Shown here: positions 1-8,620 of the stretch, piece after piece
Layout: each line of letters begins with the position of its first letter
Position numbering within the stretch: the stretch's first letter is position 1
DNA from: Desulfovibrio sp.
GTDB lineage: Bacteria; Desulfobacterota; Desulfovibrionia; Desulfovibrionales; Desulfovibrionaceae
Direction: 5' to 3'
DNA length: 43,161 nt
Assembly (NCBI GenBank): GCA_004796465.1
Contig: QZKZ01000049.1
Coordinates: 1-43,161 of the forward strand
Notes under the pieces: model-generated
What the model saw: the letters and a program-made list of their open reading frames with translations, nothing else
The model's database searches: none
Told to the model about the DNA's origin: nothing
Translations under genes and position numbers: made by a program

Positions 1-46
1 GCCAGAGCCGCTCCCCCCTTGTTTCTTGAATTGGGCCGGAAAGGTG

Positions 47-2350
47 CTAGCGGTCTCCGCCGCCACCGCCGCCGCTGCGTCCGCCACGGTCTCCGCCACG
101 ATCACCACCGCGTCCACCGCGGTCGTCGCGGCGTCCGCCACTGCGTCCACCACGGTCATCACGGCGTCCTCCGCCGCGTCCGCCACGGTCGTCACGGCGG
201 CCTCCGCCGCTACGCGCGCCCGTGTCCTTGAACTCGATGCCCTGTTCCTCGGCCAGGATGGCGGCGCGGGACAGGCGCATCTTGCCGTCGGGCCTGACCT
301 CAAGGCATTTCACCTTCATGGTGTCGCCCAGTTGGACCACGTCGGTGACCTGGCCCACGCGCTCCAGGGCGAGCTGGGAGATGTGCACCAGACCTTCCAC
401 GCCGGGCAGGATCTCCACGATGGCGCCGATCTCCAGGATCTTCTTGACCGGGCCTTCGTAGGTTTTGCCCACTTCTGGTTTTTGGTCGTAGTACAGGACC
501 ATTTCCTTGGCCTTTTCCATGGACTCCAGGGTCGGGGCGAAGATGGAGACCTTGCCCGAGTCCTCGATGTCCACGGCAGCGCCGGTCTCGGCGGTGATGG
601 CCTTGATGTTCTTGCCGCCCGGGCCGATGACCACGCGGATCACGTCGGGATCAATGTGCACCACTTCCAGTTGCGGCGCGTATTCGGACAGTTCGGACCT
701 GGGCTCGGCCAAGATCTTGTCCATTTCGCCGAGGATGAACAGACGGGCCTCGCGGGCCTGGGCCAGGGCGTTGCGCATGACCTCGGGCGGGATGCCCGCG
801 ATCTTGATGTCCATCTGGAAGCCGGTGACTCCCTCCTTGGTGCCCGCGACCTTGAAATCCATGTCGCCCAGGGCGTCTTCCTCGCCCAGGATGTCGGTCA
901 AAACGATGTAATCGTCGCCTTCCTTGATCAGGCCCATGGCGATGCCCGCCACCGCGGCCTTGACCGGTACGCCCGCATCCATGAGCGCCAGGGACGCGCC
1001 GCATACCGAGGCCATGGACGAGGAGCCGTTGGATTCCATGACTTCGCTGACAATGCGCAGGGTAAAGGGGAATTCTTCCTCGGAAGGCAGGACCGGGGTC
1101 ACTGAGCGCTCGGCAAGCGCGCCGTGGCCGATTTCCCGGCGGGACACGCGCAGCATCTTGATCTCGCCCACGCAGTAGGGCGGGAAGTTGTAGTGGAGCA
1201 TGAAGCGCTTGTTGTCGTCGCCCATGAGGGTTTCGATCTTTTGTTCGTCTTGGCCCGAACCCAGGGTGGCCACGGCCAGGACCTTGGTCTCGCCGCGCGC
1301 GAACAGGGCGGAACCGTGGGCGCGGGGCAGAATCCCGGCGTCGATGAGGATGGGCCGAACGGTCTTGGTGTCGCGTCCGTCAATGCGTACGCCCTCGCTC
1401 TTGATGCGGCCGCGCACGATGCGCTTCTCAATGTCCTTGACAATGTCGTCCACGTTCTTGAGTTCGTCTTCAGCCTCGGCCCAACGCGGATCTTGGGCCA
1501 GGCCCTCCATGACCTTTTCCATGACCAGCTTTTTGGCGGCCTTGCGCTCCATCTTGTCGACCACGCTCAGGGCTTGGCCCAAGTCGGCCTCGGCCAACTC
1601 AGTGACCTTGCCCACCAGTTCGGGGTCTTCCTCGGGAGGGGTGAACTCCATCACGGGAATGCCTGCTTTTTCGCGCAGCTCTTCCTGGGTGTCCAACAGG
1701 GGCTGCAGGGCCTCGTGGCCCCATTCAATGGCCTCGGCCAGCATGTCGTGGGGCAGGAACTCGGCCTCGCCCTCGACCATGACCACGGCTTCGCGGGAAG
1801 CGGCCATGACCATGTTCAGCTCGCTTTGGTCCAGCACGCTGCTCTGGGGGTTGAGCACGAATTGGCCGTTGATGCGGCCAATGCGCGCGCCCGCAATGGG
1901 CCCCAAAAAAGGGATCTTCGACAGGTGCAGGGCGGCTGAGGCGCCGGTCACGGCCAGCACGTCAGGATCGTTTTCCTGGTCAGCCGAGAGCACCGTGGCG
2001 ATGACCTGGACCTCGTCGCGGAAGCCCTTGGGAAAGAGCGGGCGAATGGGCCGGTCAATGAGCCGGGCGCACAGGGTCTCGCGTTCACTGGGGCGGCCGA
2101 TTTCGCGGCGGAAAAAGCTGCCTGGGATGCGGCCCGCTGCGTACATCTTTTCCACGTAGTCCACGACCAGGGGGAAGAAGTTGATGTCCCGGTTAATGGG
2201 CTGGGTCACCACGGTGACCAGCACCGCAGTGTCGCCCGACCGGACCCAGACAGCGCCGTCAGCCTGGTTGGCGAAACGGCCTGTTTCCAGGGATATCTCC
2301 ACACCGGCAATGGTGGTGTCGAGACGGGTGATGTTGAAATTGGATTGCAT
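47..2350 (-). CDS. pnp: Polyribonucleotide nucleotidyltransferase (PNPase)
   Basis: Phosphorolytic 3'-5' exoribonuclease of mRNA decay, 767 aa from this start. The order is the family's: RNase PH domain 1 (about residues 5-215), helical linker, RNase PH domain 2 (about 310-540), KH domain with a GPGGKNIK loop near residue 576, S1 domain (about 625-695), then a 56-residue tail rich in Arg, Gly and Asp that is not part of the usual enzyme. The ATG at 2350 was chosen because AAGGAG lies 7 bases upstream and the protein then begins with the typical MQSNFNITR; the reading frame stays open upstream to 2428 without ribosome site or homology. It is the last gene of the nusA-infB-rpsO operon in this window, 150 bases after rpsO with hairpins between. 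The enzyme identity is secure; the role of the tail is open. Confidence 0.97.
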   Translation of the reverse strand: MQSNFNITRLDTTIAGVEISLETGRFANQADGAVWVRSGDTAVLVTVVTQPINRDINFFPLVVDYVEKMYAAGRIPGSFFRREIGRPSERETLCARLIDRPIRPLFPKGFRDEVQVIATVLSADQENDPDVLAVTGASAALHLSKIPFLGPIAGARIGRINGQFVLNPQSSVLDQSELNMVMAASREAVVMVEGEAEFLPHDMLAEAIEWGHEALQPLLDTQEELREKAGIPVMEFTPPEEDPELVGKVTELAEADLGQALSVVDKMERKAAKKLVMEKVMEGLAQDPRWAEAEDELKNVDDIVKDIEKRIVRGRIKSEGVRIDGRDTKTVRPILIDAGILPRAHGSALFARGETKVLAVATLGSGQDEQKIETLMGDDNKRFMLHYNFPPYCVGEIKMLRVSRREIGHGALAERSVTPVLPSEEEFPFTLRIVSEVMESNGSSSMASVCGASLALMDAGVPVKAAVAGIAMGLIKEGDDYIVLTDILGEEDALGDMDFKVAGTKEGVTGFQMDIKIAGIPPEVMRNALAQAREARLFILGEMDKILAEPRSELSEYAPQLEVVHIDPDVIRVVIGPGGKNIKAITAETGAAVDIEDSGKVSIFAPTLESMEKAKEMVLYYDQKPEVGKTYEGPVKKILEIGAIVEILPGVEGLVHISQLALERVGQVTDVVQLGDTMKVKCLEVRPDGKMRLSRAAILAEEQGIEFKDTGARSGGGRRDDRGGRGGGRRDDRGGRSGGRRDDRGGRGGDRGGDRGGRSGGGGGGDR
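50..217 (-). repeat. Arg-Gly-Asp repeat tail inside pnp
   Basis: Imperfect tandem coding repeats for residues 712-767 of PNPase. The units are variations on GGRRDDRGGR, ending in a run of glycines before the last DR. On the plus strand this appears as repeated cgtccgccacgg-type words. RGG-rich tails are known on RNA helicases and other RNA-binding proteins, where they bind RNA without strong sequence preference; the same role here is inference. Confidence 0.85.
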
Positions 2351-2381
2351 GAATGCTCCTTTGTCCCCGGGCGCGCGATCC

Positions 2382-2440
2382 CGCAATCTGGAGATGCGGT
2401 GCGTGCACAACTGGTCCACGCAGCACACCGCCAGATTGCG
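2382..2440 (-). promoter_or_regulatory. Long hairpin in the pnp leader, possible RNase III site
   Basis: A perfect 10-bp inverted repeat (CGCAATCTGG at 2382-2391, CCAGATTGCG at 2431-2440) encloses a further imperfect pairing (CGGTG and CGTG on the left arm against CACG and CACCG on the right). It lies 31 bases before the PNPase start codon. In E. coli the pnp leader forms a long stem that RNase III cleaves and PNPase then degrades, giving autoregulation. Position and shape agree with that, but the cleavage is inferred. Confidence 0.55.
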
Positions 2441-2464
2441 CGAGGCATGCGGCCGGGAAACAAG

Positions 2465-2491
2465 CCGGCCCCGAGCGTGTCCCGGGGCCGG
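2465..2491 (-). terminator. GC-rich hairpin after rpsO
   Basis: A perfect 9-bp stem (CCGGCCCCG / CGGGGCCGG, 9-base loop) begins 9 bases after the rpsO stop codon on the minus strand. It is followed only by CTTGTTTCCC, so the U-tract is weak. It fits a leaky terminator or processing stem that lets part of the transcription continue into pnp. Confidence 0.6.
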
Positions 2492-2500
2492 TCAATAGTG

Positions 2501-2770
2501 TTACTTTCTCAGGTTCAGGCGCTTGATTATCTCGCGATAGCGCTGAATGTCCTTTTTCTTCAAGTAGTTCAGCAGTTTCCGCCGCTGGCCCACCAGTTTG
2601 AGCAGGCCGGTGCGGGAGTGGAAATCATGCTTGTGGGTCTTGAAGTGTTCGGTCAGATAGGTGATGCGCGACGTCAACAGCGCAACCTGAACCTCAGGCG
2701 ACCCGGTGTCGCCCTCGTGAGTCTTGTACTCGTCGATAATGCGTTGCTTGTCCTCAACGGTCAAAGCCAC
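2501..2770 (-). CDS. rpsO: 30S ribosomal protein S15
   Basis: Small-subunit protein that binds 16S rRNA early in assembly. The sequence has the family signature [14 protein letters not shown] and ends in LRK. The GTG at 2770 is taken as start: GGAGG sits 7 bases upstream, and the product is then exactly 89 aa, the usual S15 length, reading (V/M)ALTVEDKQR. Longer in-frame starts at 2785 and 2824 add residues foreign to the family, and the ATG at 2785 overlaps the GGAGG itself. It lies 69 bases after truB and before the pnp leader hairpins. Confidence 0.96.
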   Translation of the reverse strand: MALTVEDKQRIIDEYKTHEGDTGSPEVQVALLTSRITYLTEHFKTHKHDFHSRTGLLKLVGQRRKLLNYLKKKDIQRYREIIKRLNLRK

Positions 2771-2839
2771 AGCGCTTACCTCCATGTTTGAATGTTCGCC
2801 GCGTTGGTCCGCCATCGGAGCCACGCAGCCCGGGGCGGC

Positions 2840-3766
2840 TCAATTCTGCCAAAGTCCCCGTAGGATGGACCATACCGGTATGCCGTCCTTCTCTTGGGTT
2901 TCCACCAGGGCCAGGGGCGCGCCGTCAGGGGCCAGGAACATGGCCTTGAGGCCTTGGGCGAACGTCTTGCCCAGGGCGATGGACGGGCCGTATTCCAGTT
3001 GAGCGCCGTTTTTCACCAGTTTGGCTTGTTCCGCGCTCAGGGTGAGCCCCGGCCAATGGGGCAAGGCCTTGTCCAGGGGCAGGACCTTTTCCGCGAACCC
3101 CTCGGGGTCGTCGAGAAGCTGGTCCAGCTCATGGGCCTGATCAAGGCTGAAGGGGTGGCTATGCTCCCGGGTGAGCTCGCACAGGGTGGCGCCGCAAGAT
3201 AACCGCATCCCCAGGCTGTGGACCAGGGACCGGATGTAGGTGCCGGCGCCGCACTCGACCCGGAAGTCGACCCAGGGGAGGTCCACGTCAAGGACCTCGG
3301 CCCGGGAAATTCGTACGGACTTTGTCTTCACGGGCGGGGTCTTACCCTCCCGCGTGAGTTTATACAAGGGCTTGCCCTGATGCTTGGCCGCGGAGTAGGG
3401 CGGCACGATTTGGCTGGTCAGGGCCCGCCAGGCAAGGATTTCCTCGACAACGTCGGCTTGGTCCACGCCCGAGATGTCGCTCTCCAGGGTGACCTCGCCT
3501 TCCATGTCGTAGGTGTCCGTGGCCATGCCCAGCTTGAGCCGACCCGAATAGGTCTTGCCGCCTTCAAGCAGGTATTGGGCGATCTTGGTGCCCTTGCCCA
3601 GCATGACCAGGAGCACACCCGTGGCCATGGGGTCCAGGGTCCCGGCATGGCCGATCTTTTTCTGGCCCAGGCCGCGCTTGATCTTTTCCAAGCAACGGGT
3701 GGAACTGGGACCCTTGGGTTTGTTGAGCACGAGCAGGCCGTGCTGTTGTGGCGGTTTGTAAGCCAT
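2840..3766 (-). CDS. truB: tRNA pseudouridine(55) synthase
   Basis: Converts U55 of the tRNA T-loop to pseudouridine. 308 aa, normal for the family. The catalytic motif AGTLDPMATG is at residues 41-50 with catalytic Asp45, preceded by the N-terminal LNKPKGPSS signature and followed by the GTYIRSL motif of TruB. The start ATG is 4 bases after the stop of the upstream nrnA-like gene; the ribosome site is weak (GGGG well upstream), which suggests translational coupling. Confidence 0.96.
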   Translation of the reverse strand: MAYKPPQQHGLLVLNKPKGPSSTRCLEKIKRGLGQKKIGHAGTLDPMATGVLLVMLGKGTKIAQYLLEGGKTYSGRLKLGMATDTYDMEGEVTLESDISGVDQADVVEEILAWRALTSQIVPPYSAAKHQGKPLYKLTREGKTPPVKTKSVRISRAEVLDVDLPWVDFRVECGAGTYIRSLVHSLGMRLSCGATLCELTREHSHPFSLDQAHELDQLLDDPEGFAEKVLPLDKALPHWPGLTLSAEQAKLVKNGAQLEYGPSIALGKTFAQGLKAMFLAPDGAPLALVETQEKDGIPVWSILRGLWQN

Positions 3767-3770
3767 ATTT

Positions 3771-4751
3771 CTACTCTAGCCCCAGTTCCTTTTGAATGGA
3801 AGCAATGAGGCGCTGTTCAGCTGCGTCGAGGCTGCCCTTGATGAATCCGGCTGCCGCATTCTTGTGCCCGCCGCCGCCCATTTCCGCGGCAACGCGCTGG
3901 ACATTGTCGTCACCGTCAGAACGCAGGCTGAACTTGACGCGGCCGTCGCCGTTTTCCCTGAGCATGGTCGAGACGCGCACCCCCTTGACCCGGCGGATGA
4001 AGTTCACCAGCCCCTCCAGGTCGTAGTTGGAGGTGGACGTGCGGGTCAGCAGCTCCTTGGTCACCCGCACCACGCCGATGTTGCCGTCGGAGTGCAGGGC
4101 CGCCTCGGACAAGGCTTGGGACCAAAGCTTGAGCCGGTTCATGGACCAATGTTTCTGGTACTTGGCGTTGAAGCGGCCCACATGCAGGCCCAAACGCACG
4201 ATGCGTGCGCCCAGCTCCAAGGTCTCGGCGCGGGTGTTGCCGTAAGTGTAGTTGCCCGTGTCCGAAACAACGGCCAGATACACGGCTTCACCCAAGTGAC
4301 CGGAAAGCTCAATGGCAAGGTCGTCGGCCAACTCGGCGATCATTTCGCCCACTGCCGGATAGGCCGTGTCCACCCAATTGACCGCGCCAAAGCCCTTGTT
4401 GCCCGTGTGGTGGTCGATGTTGATCAGGCGGGCCGGATCCAGGGCCTTGGCCGGTTCCTCGCCCATGCGTTGGAAATCGCCGCAGTCCATGGCGATGACC
4501 CACTTGGGCGTGAAGCCCTGGCGGCTCAGTTCACCCAGAGAATCCTCCAGGGGCGAGGGAAACTCAAGCCAGTCGAACTGGTCGGGCACGCCCGAGGTGT
4601 TGTACAAGCGGAAGTCTTTGCCCAGGGCCTTGAGGATCCAGCCCATGGCGCAGGTCGAGCCCAAGGCGTCGCCGTCAGGGTTGGCGTGGGAAGTGACCAG
4701 GAAATGGTCCTCGTTCTCAAGAATCTGTCGGACTTTGTCTTTGTCCCACAT
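3771..4751 (-). CDS. nrnA: DHH-family phosphoesterase, NrnA-type (nanoRNase / pAp phosphatase)
   Basis: 326 aa. DHH-DHHA1 architecture: SHANPDGDALGS at residues 21-32, DCGD near 89-92, the DHH triad at 113-115, and a C-terminal GGGGHKNAAAGF that binds substrate. Members degrade short oligoribonucleotides and dephosphorylate 3'-phosphoadenosine 5'-phosphate; in this operon position the family is usually called NrnA. The ATG at 4751 follows a GAGG 9 bases upstream; the open frame extends 65 codons upstream but that part is an out-of-frame copy of rbfA. The start lies inside the end of rbfA (35-base overlap), indicating coupled translation. Which of the two activities dominates cannot be told from sequence. 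Confidence 0.92.
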   Translation of the reverse strand: MWDKDKVRQILENEDHFLVTSHANPDGDALGSTCAMGWILKALGKDFRLYNTSGVPDQFDWLEFPSPLEDSLGELSRQGFTPKWVIAMDCGDFQRMGEEPAKALDPARLINIDHHTGNKGFGAVNWVDTAYPAVGEMIAELADDLAIELSGHLGEAVYLAVVSDTGNYTYGNTRAETLELGARIVRLGLHVGRFNAKYQKHWSMNRLKLWSQALSEAALHSDGNIGVVRVTKELLTRTSTSNYDLEGLVNFIRRVKGVRVSTMLRENGDGRVKFSLRSDGDDNVQRVAAEMGGGGHKNAAAGFIKGSLDAAEQRLIASIQKELGLE

Positions 4752-5064
4752 ATACCTGTTCCTCAAGGAAGGTGTCGCGGAGGAACCGCAACTCGGGCAC
4801 ATGTTTTGTGTCGAGACGGGCGGCCAACTCGCGGCGGAAGAGCGGCAAGGCCCGTTCCAGACCCTTGGCCGCCTCGGCCATGCACTCGTCGTCGCCGCCC
4901 GTATACAGCACCTCGGCCACGCGCAGGTCGGCGTTGACTCGCACACCGCTGATGGTGACCAAGCTCAGGCTGGGGTCCTGGGCTTGGGTGGCCAGCACGT
5001 CGGCCAGCTCGCGCATGATGGCGTCGCCCATGCGCATGGCGCGCCTGGAATCGGTTCGGCGCAT
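4717..5064 (-). CDS. rbfA: Ribosome-binding factor A
   Basis: Binds the 30S subunit late in maturation of the 16S rRNA 5' end. 115 aa, a single KH-like domain. The ATG at 5064 has AAGGA 6 bases upstream. The gene sits in its usual place downstream of infB, here separated from it by a DUF503 gene, and its last 35 bases overlap the nrnA-like gene. Confidence 0.93.
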   Translation of the reverse strand: MRRTDSRRAMRMGDAIMRELADVLATQAQDPSLSLVTISGVRVNADLRVAEVLYTGGDDECMAEAAKGLERALPLFRRELAARLDTKHVPELRFLRDTFLEEQVYVGQRQSPTDS

Positions 5065-5092
5065 ACACTTCCTTTTCGGGCGCTTGGCCCAG

Positions 5093-5395
5093 TTATTGGT
5101 ACAGCACTTCAGCGTCCACGATTTCCATGTCGCTGTCCGTAATCTCTTCGGGCGCGGCCGCCTCGACCATGTTCATGGCCTTGGTGAGCCTGCCCCGCAC
5201 GTGCTTGGCGTCGGCGCCCACGGTAACGGCGGCCAGCACCAGCCTGGTGTGGCTGTCCAACGCCTCTGTCTCAGCGACCGAGACGTTGAATTTGCTGCGC
5301 AGCTTGTGCTTGAGGCTCCGGGACACGTTGCGTTTGCCCTTGAGCGAAGCATTGCCGTGCAGGGTCAGCTCCAGGCGCAAAATGCCGATGACCAT
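5093..5395 (-). CDS. DUF503 family protein (YlxP-like)
   Basis: 100 aa, small soluble protein matching DUF503: N-terminal IGILRLELTLHG, the LKGKRNVSRSLKHKLR segment, then a conserved AxVTVGAD region. Genes of this family lie between infB and rbfA in many bacteria (ylxP in Bacillus). A link to translation or ribosome assembly is known only by association. It starts 12 bases after infB ends. Confidence 0.9.
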   Translation of the reverse strand: MVIGILRLELTLHGNASLKGKRNVSRSLKHKLRSKFNVSVAETEALDSHTRLVLAAVTVGADAKHVRGRLTKAMNMVEAAAPEEITDSDMEIVDAEVLYQ

Positions 5396-5407
5396 GGTCG
5401 CCCCCGG

Positions 5408-8329
5408 TTATTCGAGGGTCCGGGCCTCCTCAACGCGCTCAAAGGCTTCGATGAAATCGCCCACCTTGATGTCGTTGTAGTTCTCCAAGCCAATACCGCA
5501 TTCATAGCCCTTGAGCACTTCCTTGGCGTCGTCCTTGAAGCGTTTGAGGGACGAGACCCGGCCCGTGTAGATGACCACGGAGTCGCGCAGGAGCCGGACC
5601 TCGGCGGTGCGCAGGATCTTGCCGTCCACCACGGCGCAACCCGCGATGACGCCGATCTTTGGCACGCTGAAAGTGTCGCGCACCTCGGCTTGGCCCAGGT
5701 AGACTTCGCGGATCTCCGGAGCGAGCATGCCGCTCATGGCGTCCTTGATGTCGCTGACCAGCTTGTAGATAATGTCGTAGAAGCGGATGTCCACGCCTTC
5801 CTGCTCGGCCACGTCCTTGGCCTTGACCGTGGGCCGCACGTTGAAGCCGATGACGATGGCTTCCGAGGCCGAGGCCAGCATGATGTCGTGTTCGCTGATC
5901 GCACCCGTGCCCGAGTGGATGATGTTGACCCGGACCTCTTCCGTGGACAGCTTGAGCAAGGACTCGGTGACCGCTTCCAGGGAGCCCTGCACATCGGACT
6001 TGATGACCAGGTTGAGCACCGCGGCCTCTTCCTTGGTCGCGTCGCGGGACAGGAAGGTCTCCAGGGTGACCTTCGACTTCTTAGCCAAGGCCTTTTCGCG
6101 CTGCTTGAGCTGGCGCTGTTCGGCAATGCGGCGGGCCACCTTTTCGTCTTCCATGACCGCGAACTCGTCGCCCGCCTCGGGCACGCCTTCCAGGCCTTGG
6201 ACCTCCACGGGGATGGCTGGGCCCGCTTTTTTCACCTTGCGGCCCTGGTCATTGAACAGGGCGCGGATACGGCCGTTGTACAAGCCGCACACAAAGGCGT
6301 CGCCCTGGTTGAGGGTGCCTTCTTCCACGAGCACAGTGGCGATGGCGCCCCGGCCCTTGTCCAGCCGGGCTTCCACAATGTGGCCTCGCGCTGGTTTGTC
6401 CGGGTTGGCCTTGAGTTCCAGGACCTCGGCTTGGAGCAGGATCATTTCCAACAGCTCGTCAATGCCGATGCGGTTTTTGGCCGACACGTCGGCGAAGATG
6501 GTCTCTCCGCCCCAGTCCTCGGGCAGCAGGCCCAAGTCGGACAGTTCGCGCCGCGCGCGTTCGGGGTCGGCGCCTTCCTTATCGATCTTGTTCACCGCGA
6601 CCATGATCGGCACGCCTGCAGCGCGGGAGTGGTTCACGGCCTCGCGGGTCTGGTCCATGACGCCGTCGTCGGCTGCCACCACCAGGACCACGATGTCCGT
6701 GACCTGGGCACCGCGTGCGCGCATGGCGGTAAAGGCTTCGTGGCCCGGCGTGTCCAGGAACACGATCTCGCCGCGCTTGGTCTTGACGTGGTACGCGCCG
6801 ATGTGCTGGGTGATGCCGCCAGCCTCGCCGTCGGTCACGTTGGTCCGGCGGATGGCGTCGAGCAGCGAGGTCTTGCCGTGGTCAACGTGACCCATGATGG
6901 TGACCACGGGCGGACGGGGCTTGAGATCCTCGGGCGCGTCCTCTTCGCGGGGAGCCAGGTAGTCTTCCTCGGAAAAGCCGGTCTTTTCCACGCCGTAGCC
7001 GAACTCGGAAGCCACCAGGGTGGCCGTGTCCTGGTCCAAGGACTGGTTGATCGTGGCCATGACGCCCAAGCTGAGCAGGACCTTGATCAGGGCCTGGGCC
7101 TTGACGCCCATTTGGTGGGCCATGTCCGAGACGCGGATGGCTTCGTCAAATTTGACCTTGCGCTTGGCCGCCTTGGTCGGGGAACTGGCCTGGGCCGCCT
7201 TGATGGCCGCCTCGGCGGTTTCTGCAGCGGTCTGGCGCTTGCGCTTGCCGCCGCGTACCTTGCCCGTGCGGTCCGAAACGTCCACATTGCGCTTTTTCTT
7301 GATCTGCAGGCTGGTGCGGCGGCGGCTTTCCTCTTCCGTGAGGTTCTGGTGGAAGTCCACCATGCGCTTGCCCTTTTTCTGCTTCTTATTGCTGTCAGGA
7401 GCAGGAGCAGCCGGCGGTGCACTAGGCCGGTGCGCGCCTGCCCTGGGAGCCCCGGTGCGGGGCGGGCGGGACGGGGCCGCGGGCTTGGGTTTGGGTGCAG
7501 GCTTTTCAGCTGCTGGATCGGGCATGGAAATAATCTTGACTTGGGGTCCTGCAGCGTCTTCTTTTTTCTTTTTCTTTTTCTTGGCCTTGGTTTCTCCGGC
7601 TTTGGCCTCTTCCGCCACGGCCTGTTCAGAGGCCTTTTCTTCGACCGGTTCGGCCTCCTTGGCAGCTTCCTGCTCTTGAGGCTCGGCCTCAGGCGTCTCA
7701 GCGTCCTCAGCCTCGGTTTCAACTGAATCAGCTGCTTCGAGATCAGCAGTCTCGGCTTCAGTTTCCAGTTCCTCGGCCTCGGGCTCTTCTACCTGCTCTA
7801 CCGCCTCGGCAACCTCCTCGGCTTCAAGCTCGGCTTCTTCAGGCGCCTCAACTTCAGCCTCGGATTCAGCCTCCTGCTCATCCACGGACTTGATGATCTT
7901 GGCGTGGGCAGGAGCCTCTTCAGCCTCTTCGGCTTGTTCGGGCTCGGCTTCAAGTTCCACGTCTTCGGACTCGGCAGCTTCCTCCACGGCCTCGGGGGCT
8001 TCGGCCACGGTAGGCTCTTCCGCTTCAACATCGTCTTCAACGGGCTCTTGGTCCTCGGCAACAGCCTCCGCTGCGGGCTCCTCGGATTTGGGAACGGATT
8101 TTCTGCGGCGGCGGACAATGACGCCGGGCTGAATTTCCTTACGCACCACTTCCGTGGACTGGGTGCTCTCCTTGAACTTGGCCCGCACTTCGTCCACGAC
8201 CTCTTCTTCGACCGCGGACATGTGACTCTTGGCCTGGATGCCCAGTTCCCGCAGGGCTTGGAGCAACTCCTTGTTGGTCACTCCAAGTTCAGCGGACAGG
8301 TCACGGACCCGTATCTTTTCAGTCGCCAT
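5408..8329 (-). CDS. infB: Translation initiation factor IF-2
   Basis: GTPase that places initiator tRNA on the ribosome. 973 aa. Order: N-terminal IF2_N domain (residues 1-50), a long Glu/Ala/Pro-rich acidic stretch (about 70-290), a Lys-rich patch (KKKKKKK), Pro/Arg linker, second IF2_N region (about 380-430), G domain with GHVDHGKT at 480-487 and NKID and DTPGHE motifs, then domains II-IV. The acidic stretch is longer and purer than in E. coli. The ATG at 8329 ([10 protein letters not shown]) follows GGGGG by 6 bases and overlaps the end of ylxR by 11 bases; an in-frame ATG at 8386 is not supported by homology. Confidence 0.97.
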   Translation of the reverse strand: MATEKIRVRDLSAELGVTNKELLQALRELGIQAKSHMSAVEEEVVDEVRAKFKESTQSTEVVRKEIQPGVIVRRRRKSVPKSEEPAAEAVAEDQEPVEDDVEAEEPTVAEAPEAVEEAAESEDVELEAEPEQAEEAEEAPAHAKIIKSVDEQEAESEAEVEAPEEAELEAEEVAEAVEQVEEPEAEELETEAETADLEAADSVETEAEDAETPEAEPQEQEAAKEAEPVEEKASEQAVAEEAKAGETKAKKKKKKKEDAAGPQVKIISMPDPAAEKPAPKPKPAAPSRPPRTGAPRAGAHRPSAPPAAPAPDSNKKQKKGKRMVDFHQNLTEEESRRRTSLQIKKKRNVDVSDRTGKVRGGKRKRQTAAETAEAAIKAAQASSPTKAAKRKVKFDEAIRVSDMAHQMGVKAQALIKVLLSLGVMATINQSLDQDTATLVASEFGYGVEKTGFSEEDYLAPREEDAPEDLKPRPPVVTIMGHVDHGKTSLLDAIRRTNVTDGEAGGITQHIGAYHVKTKRGEIVFLDTPGHEAFTAMRARGAQVTDIVVLVVAADDGVMDQTREAVNHSRAAGVPIMVAVNKIDKEGADPERARRELSDLGLLPEDWGGETIFADVSAKNRIGIDELLEMILLQAEVLELKANPDKPARGHIVEARLDKGRGAIATVLVEEGTLNQGDAFVCGLYNGRIRALFNDQGRKVKKAGPAIPVEVQGLEGVPEAGDEFAVMEDEKVARRIAEQRQLKQREKALAKKSKVTLETFLSRDATKEEAAVLNLVIKSDVQGSLEAVTESLLKLSTEEVRVNIIHSGTGAISEHDIMLASASEAIVIGFNVRPTVKAKDVAEQEGVDIRFYDIIYKLVSDIKDAMSGMLAPEIREVYLGQAEVRDTFSVPKIGVIAGCAVVDGKILRTAEVRLLRDSVVIYTGRVSSLKRFKDDAKEVLKGYECGIGLENYNDIKVGDFIEAFERVEEARTLE

Positions 8330-8561
8330 GGGCAACCCCCTTGCATTTCGCCCGCCAACCGCCGTATCGCGCAAAACGTTTCCCACAAGGTTCCTCGGCG
8401 CAGAGATAAAACCCCCGCCCCGCGAGCCGTTGTTCGGGATCCGGCGTCAAGGCCGCTTGGGGTCCGCTCTCGGGCGGACACACAAAGCGGTTCAGTTCCG
8501 CCTTGGGGAATTTCCCCCGGCAGATGACGCAGGTCCTGATGGGTACGTGTGCTTCCGGCAT
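8319..8561 (-). CDS. ylxR: YlxR family protein (DUF448), RNA-binding
   Basis: 80 aa. It has the family's CVICR motif near the N-terminus and GRGFYLC (GRGAYVC in most members) in the middle. YlxR proteins are small nucleic-acid-binding proteins always found between nusA and infB; in Bacillus and relatives the protein modulates RNase P. Placement and length match. The 3' end overlaps infB by 11 bases. Confidence 0.9.
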   Translation of the reverse strand: MPEAHVPIRTCVICRGKFPKAELNRFVCPPESGPQAALTPDPEQRLAGRGFYLCAEEPCGKRFARYGGWRAKCKGVAHGD

Positions 8562-8620
8562 TGCGCGTTCTTCCGTGCTGATTATGGTGTCTTGCTCGAC
8601 CGCCCCTGGGGGCGGATATA

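Noticed and set aside
60-230. Short regular repeats resembling a CRISPR or minisatellite
   Set aside because: Units are contiguous, in frame and encode the Arg/Gly/Asp tail of PNPase; no spacers.
26-1105. 359-codon plus-strand frame rich in Ala/Thr/Ser
   Set aside because: Antisense to pnp including its repeat tail; no family match.
4772-7726. 984-codon open frame on the plus strand
   Set aside because: Lies antisense to infB, DUF503 and rbfA and mirrors their codons; strongly His/Gly/Asp-biased, no domain, no ribosome site. A GC-rich shadow.
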